A stretch of DNA of 64,000 nt from Microthrixaceae bacterium (GTDB lineage: Bacteria; Actinomycetota; Acidimicrobiia; Acidimicrobiales; Microtrichaceae). This document shows, piece after piece, positions 44,676-54,796 of this stretch (positions within the stretch are counted from its first letter, which is position 1; each line of letters starts with the position of its first letter). Where the stretch lies: positions 159,180 through 223,179 of the forward strand of contig JAMLGM010000006.1 in the NCBI GenBank assembly GCA_023957975.1. The letters run 5' to 3'. The notes under the pieces are model-generated. The model was not told the DNA's origin, searched no databases, and was given only the letters and a program-made list of their open reading frames with translations. A program made the translations under genes and the position numbers.

Positions 44676-45974
44676 TCAACGCCAATCGACCGAACCGGCA
44701 CGGAAGAACTCCCATGAAGCTGCCCGCCAAACTGGAGCCCTCCAAGCAAGCCGCGCGGAGTAGTCATCCCAATCGACCGGGGCGCGCTGCACCCAACCAC
44801 GTTCGGCGAGTCCCGCGAGTCGCGGTTGAAGTGCGAACTGCAGGTCGGCGAACGACATCACCGTCTCACACCAGATCGCGGCCTCGACCCCTGCCACCTG
44901 CTCCTCCGAGGTCACATCGTCGCGGAGGGTCAGCGGATCCCAGTCCAGCGATGAGCGCACCGTGTTGCCCGGATAGAGCCGAAGCCCGACGCGCTGGCGA
45001 CGTTCTTCCTGATCCTGAGGCCCGGGCTCGACCATGGGCTGGTCGAGATACACGTGCATCAACGGCGACATGAGCACGCGCCGACTCCTGCCAGCCGAGT
45101 GTCTTCTTGCCGCTCGCACCAGCGATGTCGCGCGCGGCGTTAACGAATCGCACGTACTTATCGTGTTCCATTCCGAACGCTTCGTCGGCCCCGAGATGGA
45201 TGTAGTCACCTGGAGTGAGCGCGGTCACCTCGGCCAGTACGTCGGCGACGAAGCCCGGCGTCGCCGCGTGGTCGGGGTCCATCGACACGATCTGCATCGG
45301 CCCCGCCATGGCCTCAGAGTCGGAGGTCGCGCTGCCGAGTTCTGGGTATGCGGCCAAGACCGCTGCGCAGTGACCCGGGAGATCGATCTCGGGCACGATC
45401 GTCACAAAGCGGCGGGCGGCGTACTCGACGAGATCCCGGAACTCAGCCTGGGTGTAGAACCCGCCCGGTCGATCACCAGCTTCACCTCGTCGACGGTGAA
45501 GCAGGTCCGTACCACGTCGAGCGAGAGACCTCGCCACGCGTAGCGAGGACCGTCGACGATCTCGACCGCCGGCAGGTCGACCGACGATTCGCCCGCGCCG
45601 ACGTCAACCAGTTGGCGAAGACTGGTGAGCCCACGCCAGATTGCTTCCGGCGTCGTTCCCTGCACGTGCACGCCTTCCGCCGTCACACAGAGTCGGTAGC
45701 GCTCCGAGTCCGCGGTAGCGCCGATCGGGCTCACTCCATGGGTCGGATTCAGCGAGTCGGATCCGTCGAAGCCGGAGGTCAGCTCCAGCAGGATCGGGGA
45801 ATCCGCCCCACCTTCGACGAGGCGGATTCCGCCGCGAGCCGCGAGATCCTCGACGAAGGTTCCGGCCACCGACACAAGGCGATCGTCGGTCCAGCCGATG
45901 CGTTACCCCGAGCGGAGCGTGAAGGAGCCGATGCCTTCGTCGGCACGTACCGGGGCAGGAATGATTGGCAACAT
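44676..45974 (-). pseudogene. Decayed GH20 beta-N-acetylhexosaminidase
   Basis: The remains of a GH20 gene start at ATG 45974 (IIPAPV.. N-terminus) but meet an in-frame TAA at 45903-45905. The frame continues with the usual N-terminal domain up to RYAWRGLSLDVVRTCFTVDEVKLVID. There the segment that should carry the HLTDDQGWR strand is missing, and another frame resumes with GGFYTQAEFRDLVEYAARR, PEIDLPGH and the catalytic HLGADEAFGM. A second gap after KTLGWQESAR jumps to SPLMHVYLDQP and the C-terminal GVEAAIW and AERGW region in a third frame, ending at 44676. Two internal deletions plus a nonsense codon make this a real pseudogene. The ancestor hydrolysed terminal N-acetylglucosamine. Confidence 0.85.
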
Positions 45975-46079
45975 GTGGCGATCCTGCCACCGCTGCGCGC
46001 TCGGCGCTCGGCACGCGCTCAGATGCCGCCGCTCACCGACGCCGACGAACTGCTCGCCACCCCGACCGCGTCGTCGACG

Positions 46080-46424
46080 TCATCCCGGTTCCCCGCTCAG
46101 CGCTGTGCTCTCGGCGCCTTCCACGGGTGTCGGCGTACTCGCCAACCGATAGAACTCCACAGCGAAGGTTGCTGGCTCGTCGAGCTCGAGGTGGTGCTGT
46201 CGTGCGGGAGGAATCGCGACCGCCTGGCCAGGGCCGGTCAGGATGGGATGGTCGGGATCGTCGTCGAAGACGAACATGACCGTGCCGGTATGGACCACCA
46301 GCCGACCCCAAACCCCATCGGCCACGTGGTGCGCCCGTAGCAATCCGGCAGGCACGGTGTCGTTGTCGAAGGTGTTCGTGGTTCGGACGTGCTCGAGGCC
46401 CTCGGGCATGGATGGACGATTCAT
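46080..46424 (-). CDS. Cupin-fold protein (DUF1971/TehB-like)
   Basis: A 114-aa single-cupin protein. ATG 46424 follows GAGGAG by seven bases. The fold is seen in WGRLVVHTGTVMFVFDDDPDHPILTGPGQAVAIPPARQHHLEL; the ligand positions correspond to cupin motif 1 and 2 residues, with several His near the end. Small proteins of this DUF1971 type occur alone or fused to TehB methyltransferases and are linked to tellurite tolerance. The cargo metal or substrate is unknown. Confidence 0.75.
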   Translation of the reverse strand: MNRPSMPEGLEHVRTTNTFDNDTVPAGLLRAHHVADGVWGRLVVHTGTVMFVFDDDPDHPILTGPGQAVAIPPARQHHLELDEPATFAVEFYRLASTPTPVEGAESTALSGEPG

Positions 46425-46514
46425 CGCAGGCTCCTCACGACGCGATGTCAATACCCGATCGTAAGCCTTCATCTACTGGAGCGAAACGCCACGATCGAAA
46501 CTCGAACTCACCGA

Positions 46515-46520
46515 TAAGAT
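46515..46520 (+). promoter_or_regulatory. Likely -10 box of the DUF4352 gene
   Basis: TAAGAT lies exactly six bases before the ATG at 46527 and no ribosome site is visible. This repeats the spacing seen at vapB, the TetR fusion, the nitrite reductase and the HemD fusion. A leaderless mRNA is inferred. Confidence 0.45.
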
Positions 46521-46526
46521 GACGTC

Positions 46527-47537
46527 ATGGCGGATTCCCCCCCGCCGCACGAAGACTCTCAGGATGGCGAGATGAGCGACTTTCCGCAAGGCCCCGACTG
46601 GTGGCAGGCATCGGACCTGAAGTGGTACCCGCCTCAGCCCTCCACGCCGCCCCCCGCACCGGCAACGCCTCCGATTGGCCTCTCGTCGCCCCCCGACCCT
46701 TCGACGCGCGCCGCGTTCGAGGCGCCGCCGGCCGCTCCCCAAGCCCCGTGGGGGCAGCAGCCGCCGGCTCCGGGCACCGGACAGCCCACCGCCGGACCGC
46801 CGACCGCCGGACCGGCAGGCGCTCAAGCCCCTTGGTCGGGCCAACCCCCGGCCTACCCGCAGGCACCTCAGTACGGGGGCGCTGGCAACGTCACCGTCAA
46901 GAAGAAGTCGAAGCTCCCGTGGGTCCTCGGCATCTTCGCACTCGTCGTGTTGTTGGGTGTGGGAGGTTGTCTCGCCCTCATCTCGGCAACGACATCGGCC
47001 ATCGACGAAGAACTGTCCAAGAACGACGCCACCGTGATCACCCCCGACGGCAGCGTTGTCGAACCGGGGTCGTCGGGCGGCGGTGCGGGTTCCCAAGAGG
47101 ATGCGTTGCCTATCGGGTCGGAGGTCGACCTCGGCAACGGTTGGCGGATCAAGGTGAACTCGGCCGACGTCAGCCCCGGGGCGACTGCCCTGGTCGAACA
47201 GGCCAACACGTTCAATGAACCGCCGGAGCCGGGCAAGCGCTACATCATTGTGAACCTGTCCGCCACGCTCACCAGCAGCGAGAACTCCGAGCCCAAGTCG
47301 CCTTGGCTCGAACTCGACTATGCCGTGTTCGGTTCCGACGGGGTCGAACGGAGCAGCTCGGACACGTTCGCGGTCGCGCCTGATCCGGCGCTCGATGAGC
47401 TCGCCGAACTGATGGTCGGGGCCACCGCCACCGGCAACGTGGTCTTCGCCGTCGGCGCCGAGGAGACGGACCTGATGTTGCGGGTCGAACCGATGTTTTC
47501 ATTCGACGACACCCATACCTGGATAGCGCTCGGGTAG
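46527..47537 (+). CDS. Proline-rich DUF4352-like membrane-anchored protein
   Basis: A 336-aa protein in three parts. A cytoplasmic Pro/Ala/Gln-rich region of about 125 residues begins with the short PDWWQASDLKWYPP motif, a signature seen in many Acidimicrobiia proteins. It is followed by one membrane helix (WVLGIFALVVLLGVGGCLALI). An exported C-terminal domain of about 175 residues resembles DUF4352 (GNGWRIKVNSADVSPG, YIIVNLSATLTSSENSEPKSPW, LELDYAVFGSDGV). DUF4352 domains are immunoglobulin-like and usually extracytoplasmic. Function unknown. Confidence 0.8.
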   Translation: MADSPPPHEDSQDGEMSDFPQGPDWWQASDLKWYPPQPSTPPPAPATPPIGLSSPPDPSTRAAFEAPPAAPQAPWGQQPPAPGTGQPTAGPPTAGPAGAQAPWSGQPPAYPQAPQYGGAGNVTVKKKSKLPWVLGIFALVVLLGVGGCLALISATTSAIDEELSKNDATVITPDGSVVEPGSSGGGAGSQEDALPIGSEVDLGNGWRIKVNSADVSPGATALVEQANTFNEPPEPGKRYIIVNLSATLTSSENSEPKSPWLELDYAVFGSDGVERSSSDTFAVAPDPALDELAELMVGATATGNVVFAVGAEETDLMLRVEPMFSFDDTHTWIALG

Positions 47538-47623
47538 CACTCCACCACGGCACGAACCCCATCACGGCACGAACCCAATCACGGCTCGTGTCCAACCGTG
47601 GCTTGGACGAGAACGCAGCCCTG

Positions 47624-48235
47624 TCAGCGTCGCGCCATGCGACCCGTTCGTACGAGCTGATGTGCGTCGCGTAAGCGTTCGGCGAGCCACTGGACCCGCT
47701 CTTCGGGCGGCTCCACCCAATCTGTTCCGGGTTGCATCAGCTGCGCCGTGGCGTGTTCGCCGAGCAGGAACTCGCGACGGAACTCGTTCTGGAACGCGCC
47801 GAGCCGTAGACGTCGTGGTTCATGGCCGGGACGGCGAACGACGCACCGCGGCTCGAACGCACGAAACAGCGGCCCGGCGGTCGTCGTCTCATAACCCCCC
47901 AGGTAGGGACGGTTGAACGCGACCTCGTCGTCGCCCCAGGCATCGAAGACCGTTCGGTACGCATCGGCGATCGCCCACAGACGCCTCGGGCGCATCGACG
48001 GCACCGCGTCGTCGGATCGAAGGCCGTCGTCGTCGAGTTCGCGCACCGATCCGTCGGACCCACCGCGGTTCGACAACGCGACGACGCTCGGCAGGCGGTC
48101 GGCGGCCGCTCGCTCCAGGCAGATCGCGCCGTCCGGCCTGGCGGTGTGATTCATCGTGTCGTGAAACGACAACAGATCGAGTGAGGTCGCCGCGTTCCAG
48201 TCGGCAACCGTGCAGGCCGCCGGGTCGAGGACCGC
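47624..48235 (-). pseudogene. Truncated N-formylglutamate-amidohydrolase-like fragment
   Basis: On the minus strand a frame ending at 47624 carries a C-terminal piece with LLSFHDTMNHTARPDGAICLE, DDEVAFNRPYLGGYETTTAG and LGAFQNEFRREFLLGE. The last two resemble the GGY and late Gln/Glu regions of N-formylglutamate amidohydrolases. The upstream part of the frame runs antisense through a crotonase fragment and a hairpin and is not homologous, so the N-terminal portion is gone. The breakpoint is near 48235. Family assignment is tentative. Confidence 0.5.
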
Positions 48236-48481
48236 ATCGGCTACGTGCTGTTGAACCGACCGGCTAAACGCAACGAATTGTCCACCGCGTTGCTCCGGGA
48301 GCTGGCGGCCGTCGCCCGTTGGTTCGACAGCGTCTCGGAGGTTCGAGCCGTGGTGATCAGCGGCGCAGGCGACCATTTCAGCGCTGGCGCCGACCTCGAA
48401 GCGTTCTCCGGTCCCGCCGCGGCGAAGGAGTTGGTCATGACCTGTCGGCCCTTCGACGCAGCGGAGGCCCGCTCGCGATAG
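48212..48481 (+). pseudogene. Crotonase (enoyl-CoA hydratase) N-terminal fragment
   Basis: A plus-strand frame contains VEDRIGYVLLNRPAKRNELS, RAVVISGAGDHFSAGADLEAF and a stop at 48479. These are the start and first oxyanion-hole region of an enoyl-CoA hydratase/isomerase. Only about 85 residues remain of an expected 250 or so, and no good start codon is left. It abuts the truncated amidohydrolase fragment tail-on, implying a deletion or rearrangement that removed most of both genes. Confidence 0.75.
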
Positions 48482-48499
48482 CCCGAGCCGCCTTTTCTC

Positions 48500-48549
48500 G
48501 TTCTGTAGGTAATCGCGGTTGCCCCAGCAACCGCGATTACCTACAGAAC
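48500..48549. repeat. Perfect 23-bp inverted repeat (stem-loop)
   Basis: Two perfectly complementary 23-base arms (48500-48522 and 48527-48549) flank a CCCA loop. The arms contain TGTAGGTAATCGCGG and its complement. It sits between a crotonase fragment and the convergent response-regulator gene. No T-run follows on either strand, so it is not a standard intrinsic terminator. It could be a REP-like mobile palindrome, a factor-dependent bidirectional terminator or an RNA-processing element. Confidence 0.85.
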
Positions 48550-48586
48550 CGGGAGCTGTCACCCGGGGAACGAGGTTCAATCCCGG

Positions 48587-49237
48587 TCACCGGGCACGTC
48601 CGGTGTCGTAGGCCCACATCGCGATCTCCACCCGGTTGCGGGCGCCGATCTTGGTCATCAACGATGCGACGTGGGTTTTGGCCGTACTCAGACCGACAAA
48701 AAGCTCGGCGGCGATCTCGGCGTTGGTCCGACCGTTCGCGACGAGTGCGAGCACTTCCTCCTAGCGTTCGGTGAGCCGGTCGATCGGCTGAACCGGTGTC
48801 CGCGGCGCACGATCGGCCAAGGTCGCCAGCAACCTGCGGGTCACGTTGGGCGCGATCAGCGCGTCGCCGACGGCCGCCGCACGGATAGCTTGTACGAGTA
48901 GGTCCGGTCCGGCGTCTTTCAGCAGGAACCCTCGGGCGCCAGCGCGCAGCGCACCGAGGACGTACTCGTCGAGGTCGAAGGTCGTGATCACGACGACCGC
49001 CATCGGGTCCGCAACCTCTGGCCCGGCGAGGCGGCGTGTCACCTCGACGCCGTCGAGCCCGGGCATCCGGATATCGACAAGCAGGACATCGGGACGCAGC
49101 CGGGTGGCGAGGTCGACAGCGCTGAGGCCGTCCGCTGCCTCGCCCACGACCTCGATGTCGGGTTGTGCCCCCAGAATCATCACCAATCCGGCCCGGACCA
49201 GATCCTGATCATCGGCCACCACGACGCGGATCGTCAT
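48587..49237 (-). pseudogene. NarL/LuxR response regulator with amber codon before its HTH
   Basis: From ATG 49237 the receiver domain is complete: acidic DDQDL, phospho-acceptor in VLLVDIRMPG (Asp54-type), VVVITTF and GARGFLLKDA. After the linker, LTER is followed by TAG (48761-48763). The same frame then encodes the whole DNA-binding half to TGA at 48587: EEVLALVANGRTNAEIAAELFVGLSTAKTHVASLMTKIG. The stop replaces the first Glu after LTER in the usual LTEREREVL, so a GAG to TAG change is the simplest explanation. As written, the product is a receiver-only protein unless the amber codon is suppressed. Its start overlaps the histidine-kinase stop. Confidence 0.8.
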
Positions 49238-50364
49238 GTCGGTGCATCCAACGGCAACACGGCCTCGACCAACCAGCCGCCTTCGGGCCCCGGTCCCGCC
49301 GAAAGCGTTCCGCCGAGCAGCTTGGCGCGTTCCTCCATGCCGATCAGACCGAACCCTGGCCTCGAAGCTGCGCCGTGAGCGGCCCGCCCATCGTCGGCGA
49401 CGCTCAGCCTGACGGTGTTGCGGTCGCTGAACACGACGATTTCGACGGCGGTCGCATCGGTGCCATGCCGCACGGCGTTGGTCAGTGCCTCCTGAGCGAG
49501 CCGGTAGATCGCTGCGTCCACAGGGGGTGGGAGCTGCGCTACCGAGCTAGCCAGCGAGACCGCGATGGCCGGCGTCGCGTCGGGCCGCGCCAGCGCCGCC
49601 AGGTCAGCGACTCCCGGCTGTGGGGAGAAGTCGGCGCCTTCACCCTCGCGCAGCACCCGCACCATCGTCCTCATTTCGGCCAGGGCAGAGGAGGCCTCCG
49701 ACTCGATCGCCGAGAACACCTGGTGAGCCTTGTCCGGCTGCGTCGCGGCGACCGCTCCACCGGCCTGTGCCTGAACGGCGATGGCCGACACGTGGTGCGC
49801 AACGATGTCATGCAGCTCACGGGCCAGGGCCACTCGCTCCTCGCTACGAATCTCGAGTTCCTGGCGTTGCCATAAGGCGGAGCGGAAACGAAACACCGCG
49901 CCGAGGCAGACGAACAACAACAGAAAGACGATGCCACCGAAGACGTCGGCCCACCCGGTGGCTGAGGCATACATCCCAGTCGCGACCACAACGGTCACGA
50001 ACGCCGTTCCGACGACGACCTCACGACCCGACCCCCACCGCACCAGGGAGTACAGCAGCACCGGGACCACCATCATGGAGTAGAGGCCGAGCTCATCGGA
50101 TCGCGTCGCCAACTGGAGTATCGAAAGCACGCCGGCAACGCCGAATCCGATCGCCACCGAGACGAGCGGCGATCGCCTCCGCAACAGCAATGCCGGACTC
50201 AGTGCCAGCGCCGCCACCGTGACGAACACCCGCCAAGCCACATCCGGTCGAACCACGCCCTCAACGAGGACCACGACCGCGAATCCGTACGCCAGGATCC
50301 GGTCGAGCCGATCGACGGGTGGCGCATCGGCGGGTCGCGACTCGTGCAGGAATGAAGACGGCAT
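49234..50364 (-). CDS. NarL-type sensor histidine kinase
   Basis: A 376-aa kinase from ATG 50364. The N-terminal half has about six membrane helices; the HisKA_3 dimerisation/phospho-acceptor box is [22 protein letters not shown], and the ATP-binding part ends with [19 protein letters not shown] and [14 protein letters not shown]. This is the class that pairs with NarL/LuxR response regulators. The gene overlaps the downstream regulator by 4 bases. A divergent ABC exporter lies 200 bases away, a common setting in which the two-component pair controls the exporter. Confidence 0.9.
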   Translation of the reverse strand: MPSSFLHESRPADAPPVDRLDRILAYGFAVVVLVEGVVRPDVAWRVFVTVAALALSPALLLRRRSPLVSVAIGFGVAGVLSILQLATRSDELGLYSMMVVPVLLYSLVRWGSGREVVVGTAFVTVVVATGMYASATGWADVFGGIVFLLLFVCLGAVFRFRSALWQRQELEIRSEERVALARELHDIVAHHVSAIAVQAQAGGAVAATQPDKAHQVFSAIESEASSALAEMRTMVRVLREGEGADFSPQPGVADLAALARPDATPAIAVSLASSVAQLPPPVDAAIYRLAQEALTNAVRHGTDATAVEIVVFSDRNTVRLSVADDGRAAHGAASRPGFGLIGMEERAKLLGGTLSAGPGPEGGWLVEAVLPLDAPT

Positions 50365-50564
50365 GGCGACCACGACCTCAGCGTAGGGGTCGACCGGCAA
50401 CCTCGCATCAGCCGAAAGTACGAGCCACTTGCGGCCGAACGGCGGAGAGGAATTCGACCTCCCGACCGATTCGCCGAACCGATTCCCACGCGACGGTGTC
50501 CAGGACGGGCTGCGGTCGCCCACGGCACTGCCCGGCTTCGACGAACCCGACAGAACGGAGTCAC

Positions 50565-51458
50565 ATGACTGACCACGCACTGGAATTGACCTCGGTCACC
50601 AAGTGTTTCGGCGGTGTCCGAGCACTCGACCAACTCGACCTGGTCGTGCCGGCCGGCGAGGTGTACGGCTTTCTCGGTCCGAACGGCGCCGGGAAGTCAA
50701 CCGCGATGCGGGTCCTGCTCGGCCTCTTGCGAAGCGACAGCGGCACGGCGCGACTCCTCGGCGGCGATCCATGGGCCGACGCCGCCGACCTTCACCGAAG
50801 AATCGCCTTCGTGCCCGGCGATGTCGCCCTGTGGCCGGGGCTCACCGGCGGCGAGATCATCGACGTGATCGGCCGGTTGCGCGGCGGTCACAACCCAGCC
50901 ACACGTTCCGCCCTGATCGAACGCTTCCAACTCGATCCGACCAAACGCGCGCGCACCTACTCAAAAGGCAATCGTCAGAAGGTCGCGCTGGTCGCTGCAT
51001 TCGCAGCGGATGCCGACCTGTACCTGCTCGACGAACCGACCTCGGGGCTCGACCCGCTCATGGAAGTCGTCTTTCAGGAGTGCGTGATCGAAGCGAACCG
51101 TCGTGGCGCAACCGTGTTGTTATCGAGCCACATCCTCGCGGAGGTCGAGACGCTGTGCGACCGGATCGGCATCATCCGCGACGGTCGGATGGTACGAACC
51201 GCGACGTTGGACGAACTTCAGCACATGGGCCGGACCACCGTGTCCGCGACGGTTCACTCGCCGCTGAACCTGGGGGCGCTCTGCGGGATCCACACGCCGG
51301 AGGTCAACGGAGATCGAGTCACCTTCAGCGTGGATTCCGAACATCTCGGCGCCGCGTTGGCAGCGCTGTACGAGGCTGGGGTCAGCTCGTTGAACGCGCA
51401 TCCACCGACTCTCGAGGAACTGTTTCTGGCCCACTACGACACAGAGGTCGTCCAATGA
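50565..51458 (+). CDS. ABC transporter ATP-binding protein (antibiotic exporter type)
   Basis: A 297-aa ATPase: Walker [10 protein letters not shown]-loop region, signature [11 protein letters not shown] (variant of LSGGQ), Walker [13 protein letters not shown] and the H-loop in [12 protein letters not shown]-terminal extension follows as in drug-efflux (DrrA/CcmA-like) subunits. ATG 50565 follows GGAG by four bases. The stop overlaps the permease start (ATGA). With the divergent histidine kinase/response regulator it forms a likely drug- or peptide-responsive efflux unit. Confidence 0.93.
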   Translation: MTDHALELTSVTKCFGGVRALDQLDLVVPAGEVYGFLGPNGAGKSTAMRVLLGLLRSDSGTARLLGGDPWADAADLHRRIAFVPGDVALWPGLTGGEIIDVIGRLRGGHNPATRSALIERFQLDPTKRARTYSKGNRQKVALVAAFAADADLYLLDEPTSGLDPLMEVVFQECVIEANRRGATVLLSSHILAEVETLCDRIGIIRDGRMVRTATLDELQHMGRTTVSATVHSPLNLGALCGIHTPEVNGDRVTFSVDSEHLGAALAALYEAGVSSLNAHPPTLEELFLAHYDTEVVQ

Positions 51459-53065
51459 GCCGCATCAACGACACCGGCAGCCTCGGCGGGGTGGGCGGTG
51501 TGATCGCGTTTCAACTGCGGCGCGACCGTTGGTGGTTGCCGGCGTGGGTGTTGAGCAACACGCTGGTCACCTTCGTGTTGGTCAACGCGGTGAAGTCGTC
51601 GTACGCGACGACCGAGGCGATCGCCGGCTATTCGTCGGCGATGGGCGCGTCACCAGCGTCGCGAATGATGTCGGGACGACAGGCCGCCCTCGACACCCTG
51701 GGCGGGATCACAGTGAGTGAAGCGACCGTGATCTCGGTGATCATGGTGTCGCTGATGGCCCTGTTCACCGTGATGCGCCACACGCGAGGCGACGAGGAAG
51801 CCGGTCGCACCGATCTGTTGCGATCGACCGCGGTCGGGCCACAGGCGATCCCATCTGCCGCGATCACCGTCAGTGTGCTCGCCTCGCTCGTGACCGGAGC
51901 GCTGAACTCGCTCGTTTTCGTCAACGGTGGACTGCCACTCGCGGGGTCGATCGGTTTCGGCGCCGGGCTCGGGTTGACCGGCGTCGTGTTCACGGCAAGT
52001 TCAGCGGTCGCTGGACAGATCGCTGCGAGTGCCCGTGGAGCTCTCGGCCTCGGCGGCAGCTTCATCGGCGCCATGTTCATCATCCGTGGCATCGCCGCGG
52101 TGAGCGATTCCTGGTGGGGTTGGCTGACACCGTTTCGCGTGGCCCAGGAGGTCAGACCGTTTGGGAACGAGCGTTGGTGGCCGCTCGGCATTCTGCTTGC
52201 GGCGGCCACGGTCGGCTTCGTTCTGACGGCGACGCTGTCGTCGCGAAGAGACTTGGGCGCCGGACTCCGACCTCCACGCCCGGGCCCAGCGCACGCACGT
52301 GGCGCGCTCGGAACGCCAATCGGTCTGGCCATACATGAGCAGCGCGGCCTCGCAGTCGGCTGGTTGGCTGGGCTCGCGGCGGCTGCCGCGCTGTTCGGCG
52401 CCATCACGACCGATATCACCGCGTCGCTCGAGTCCAACCCCGACCTCGCCGAATTCCTCCTGGCCTCGTCGGGGTCCGGGGATCTGAGCGACGGTTTCGC
52501 TACGTTCTCGTTTCAGATCCTGGCGATCCTGCTCACGGTGTTCGCTACCGCTGCGGCGCTTCGACTCCGATCTGGGGAGTCCCAGGGCTTCGCCGAGGTG
52601 GTTCTCGCCACCGCGACCTCCCGGACCCGATGGGTCGCTGCGACGCTCGCGGCCACGGCCATCTCCACCGTGTTGATCAGCATCGGAATCGGGCTGAGCT
52701 TCGGCGCAACCTACGCTGCTGTCGACGGCGACGGCTCGCACGTGGCCGCGTCGATCCTCACTGCGCTGAGCCAGATGCCGGCGGTGCTGGTGATGCCGGC
52801 GACCGCGTTGGCGATCTGGGCGTGGACCCGCTCCGCGCTCGGTTGGTTGCTCCTTGCCTTCGCGATCGCTCCGACCTTCCTCGGTGAGGTGTTGAAGCTT
52901 CCCGAGTGGATGTCGGCGATCTCGCCGTTCTGGCACACCCCAAGCTTCCCGGCGACCGGATCGACGCCGTCCATCGCCGGGTTGGCCGTCCTCGCTGGTG
53001 TTGCCGGATCCTTCGGGATCATCGGAGTCATCGGGATCAACCGCCGCGACATCGTCTCGACCTAG
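51455..53065 (+). CDS. ABC-2-type exporter permease (polyketide-antibiotic exporter family)
   Basis: The 536-aa permease has about twelve predicted helices arranged as two six-helix halves, the layout of the large antibiotic-export ABC permeases (TipA-neighbour/Tet-type, annotated as exporter of polyketide antibiotics). Typical features are [15 protein letters not shown] near the start and repeated [23 protein letters not shown] loops in both halves. It is translationally coupled to the ATPase. Export substrate unknown. Confidence 0.87.
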   Translation: MSRINDTGSLGGVGGVIAFQLRRDRWWLPAWVLSNTLVTFVLVNAVKSSYATTEAIAGYSSAMGASPASRMMSGRQAALDTLGGITVSEATVISVIMVSLMALFTVMRHTRGDEEAGRTDLLRSTAVGPQAIPSAAITVSVLASLVTGALNSLVFVNGGLPLAGSIGFGAGLGLTGVVFTASSAVAGQIAASARGALGLGGSFIGAMFIIRGIAAVSDSWWGWLTPFRVAQEVRPFGNERWWPLGILLAAATVGFVLTATLSSRRDLGAGLRPPRPGPAHARGALGTPIGLAIHEQRGLAVGWLAGLAAAAALFGAITTDITASLESNPDLAEFLLASSGSGDLSDGFATFSFQILAILLTVFATAAALRLRSGESQGFAEVVLATATSRTRWVAATLAATAISTVLISIGIGLSFGATYAAVDGDGSHVAASILTALSQMPAVLVMPATALAIWAWTRSALGWLLLAFAIAPTFLGEVLKLPEWMSAISPFWHTPSFPATGSTPSIAGLAVLAGVAGSFGIIGVIGINRRDIVST

Positions 53066-53224
53066 TGCCGTGGCAAGAAACGTTTGCGATGGTGCGGCGA
53101 GCCGGGGGCGGTGCTCGCAAGGCGCGGCGACGCAGGACTGGTCTTGCCCCAATTCAAGGAGTCCGAAATGCAGCGAGCGAAGTCATCTGGCCATCGCAAC
53201 GTGCAAACGTCCGCAGACAGGGCA

Positions 53225-54580
53225 CTAGTTCCCCCTCCTGACGCGGGGTTCGGACACAAGGGGCTGGGAAGTTGTTGACGACGTGCTGGCGAAGATCGCG
53301 GCCCCGACACCGGCGGCCGTGATCGACGCCAGCAGCACGCCGACTTTGGCGTCGACGACGAGTCCCGGATCGTCGAAAGCGAGTCCGGTGATGAACAACG
53401 ACACGGTGAACCCGATGCCGCCGAGCGCGCCAACTCCGACGACGTGGCCCCAAGTGGCTCCGGCGGGGAGCCGGGCGAGGCCGAACCGCACCGCGAGCCA
53501 ACTCGCCGCCGAAATGCCGATGAGTTTGCCGGCAACCAGTGCGACGAACACACCGACGAACACCCTCGAGGGCGAACCGATCGATTCGCGGGACAGGGCG
53601 ATCCCGGCGTTGGCCAACGCGAAGATCGGCACGATCACATAACTGGTCCACGGGTGGAGCGCCTCGATCAAGCGGTCACATGCCGAGACTGAATCTCGGA
53701 TCGCGAACGCGGCAGCCCGCACCTCTTCGGCGTCGAGGTCGTCGTCGCCTTCGAGCACGTCGATGATCCGTTCGGTCTCCAACGCGGGTTGTGCCGGACG
53801 GGCGGGGGTCAGCAGCCCCATGACGACTCCGGCGATGGTGGCGTGAATACCGGACTCGTAGACCAGCACCCACAACACCAGCCCGACAAGGCCGATCACC
53901 GGCATGTACAGGACCCGACCTCGGTGCATCGCGGCCAGCAAAGCGGCGCAACCCGCTGCGGCAAGGACGAAGTTCCATTCGACTCGATCGGTGTAGAACA
54001 CCGCGATCACGACGATTGCACCGATGTCGTCGACGATTGCGAGTGTGAGCAGCATCACCTTGACCGTGCCCGGAACGCGCCGACCCAACAACGCGACGAT
54101 ACCGAGTGCGAACGCGATGTCGGTCGCCATCGGAATTCCCCAGCCGGCGCTTCCATCGCCGCCAGCGTTGACGGCCAGGTAGATCGTCGCGGGCACCACC
54201 ATTCCACCGAGTGCGGCGATCGCCGGGAGCGCGACGGCGCGTCGGTCGCGCAGTTCGCCGGTGACGAGTTCGCGTTTGATCTCCATGCCGACGACGAAGA
54301 AGAACACCGCCATCAACAGGTCGTTGACCACATGGCCAAGGTCCTCGCGAAACGCATAGGTACCGATCTCGAATCGAACCGGGGTCGACCACAACGCTTC
54401 ATACCCAGCGCTCCACGGCGAGTTGGCCCACACGAGCGCGACGGCCGCCGAGGCGACCAGCACGATCCCACCGGCTGCCTCGATGCGGGAGAACTGCACG
54501 ATGGGGCGCACCGCCTTCGCCAACACCCGGTCGCTGTTGAGAAACGACGGGCGAGTACCCGCAATCTTCGGCATGGACAT
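53225..54580 (-). CDS. nhaA: Na+/H+ antiporter NhaA
   Basis: A 451-aa antiporter starting at ATG 54580, seven bases after AGGAG. NhaA landmarks are VFFFVVGMEIKRELVTGELRDRR, GWGIPMATDIAFALGIVALLG (the MATDIAFA motif) and LLTLAIVDDIGAIVVIAVFY with the paired Asp residues needed for transport, plus GIHATIAGV and GGIGFTVSLFITGLAF near the end. It expels Na+ in exchange for H+ and suits a saline or alkaline niche. The C-terminus is slightly extended. Confidence 0.95.
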   Translation of the reverse strand: MSMPKIAGTRPSFLNSDRVLAKAVRPIVQFSRIEAAGGIVLVASAAVALVWANSPWSAGYEALWSTPVRFEIGTYAFREDLGHVVNDLLMAVFFFVVGMEIKRELVTGELRDRRAVALPAIAALGGMVVPATIYLAVNAGGDGSAGWGIPMATDIAFALGIVALLGRRVPGTVKVMLLTLAIVDDIGAIVVIAVFYTDRVEWNFVLAAAGCAALLAAMHRGRVLYMPVIGLVGLVLWVLVYESGIHATIAGVVMGLLTPARPAQPALETERIIDVLEGDDDLDAEEVRAAAFAIRDSVSACDRLIEALHPWTSYVIVPIFALANAGIALSRESIGSPSRVFVGVFVALVAGKLIGISAASWLAVRFGLARLPAGATWGHVVGVGALGGIGFTVSLFITGLAFDDPGLVVDAKVGVLLASITAAGVGAAIFASTSSTTSQPLVSEPRVRRGN

Positions 54581-54796
54581 CGGAAACTCCTGCAAAAATC
54601 GACGAACCCACGTCGACCAGGCTTCCCGACACAACCGGTGGCAGCTTACCGGCACGGACTGAACACCGGCACGGATCGAACACGGGACGACCCGACCGGA
54701 GCGGCACGACGACGGATCGACCAGGGTCGAGGCGTCCCGCACGTAGGGGCCTTGCGGCGCTGCGTCGCCCGCCAGGCCAGGACGCCCACCAGCGGT

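Noticed and set aside
48550..48590. T-arm-like GGTTCAATCCC after the hairpin
   Set aside because: Stem pairing is incomplete (about 3 of 5) and it falls at the end of the response-regulator frame; no tRNA cloverleaf could be built.
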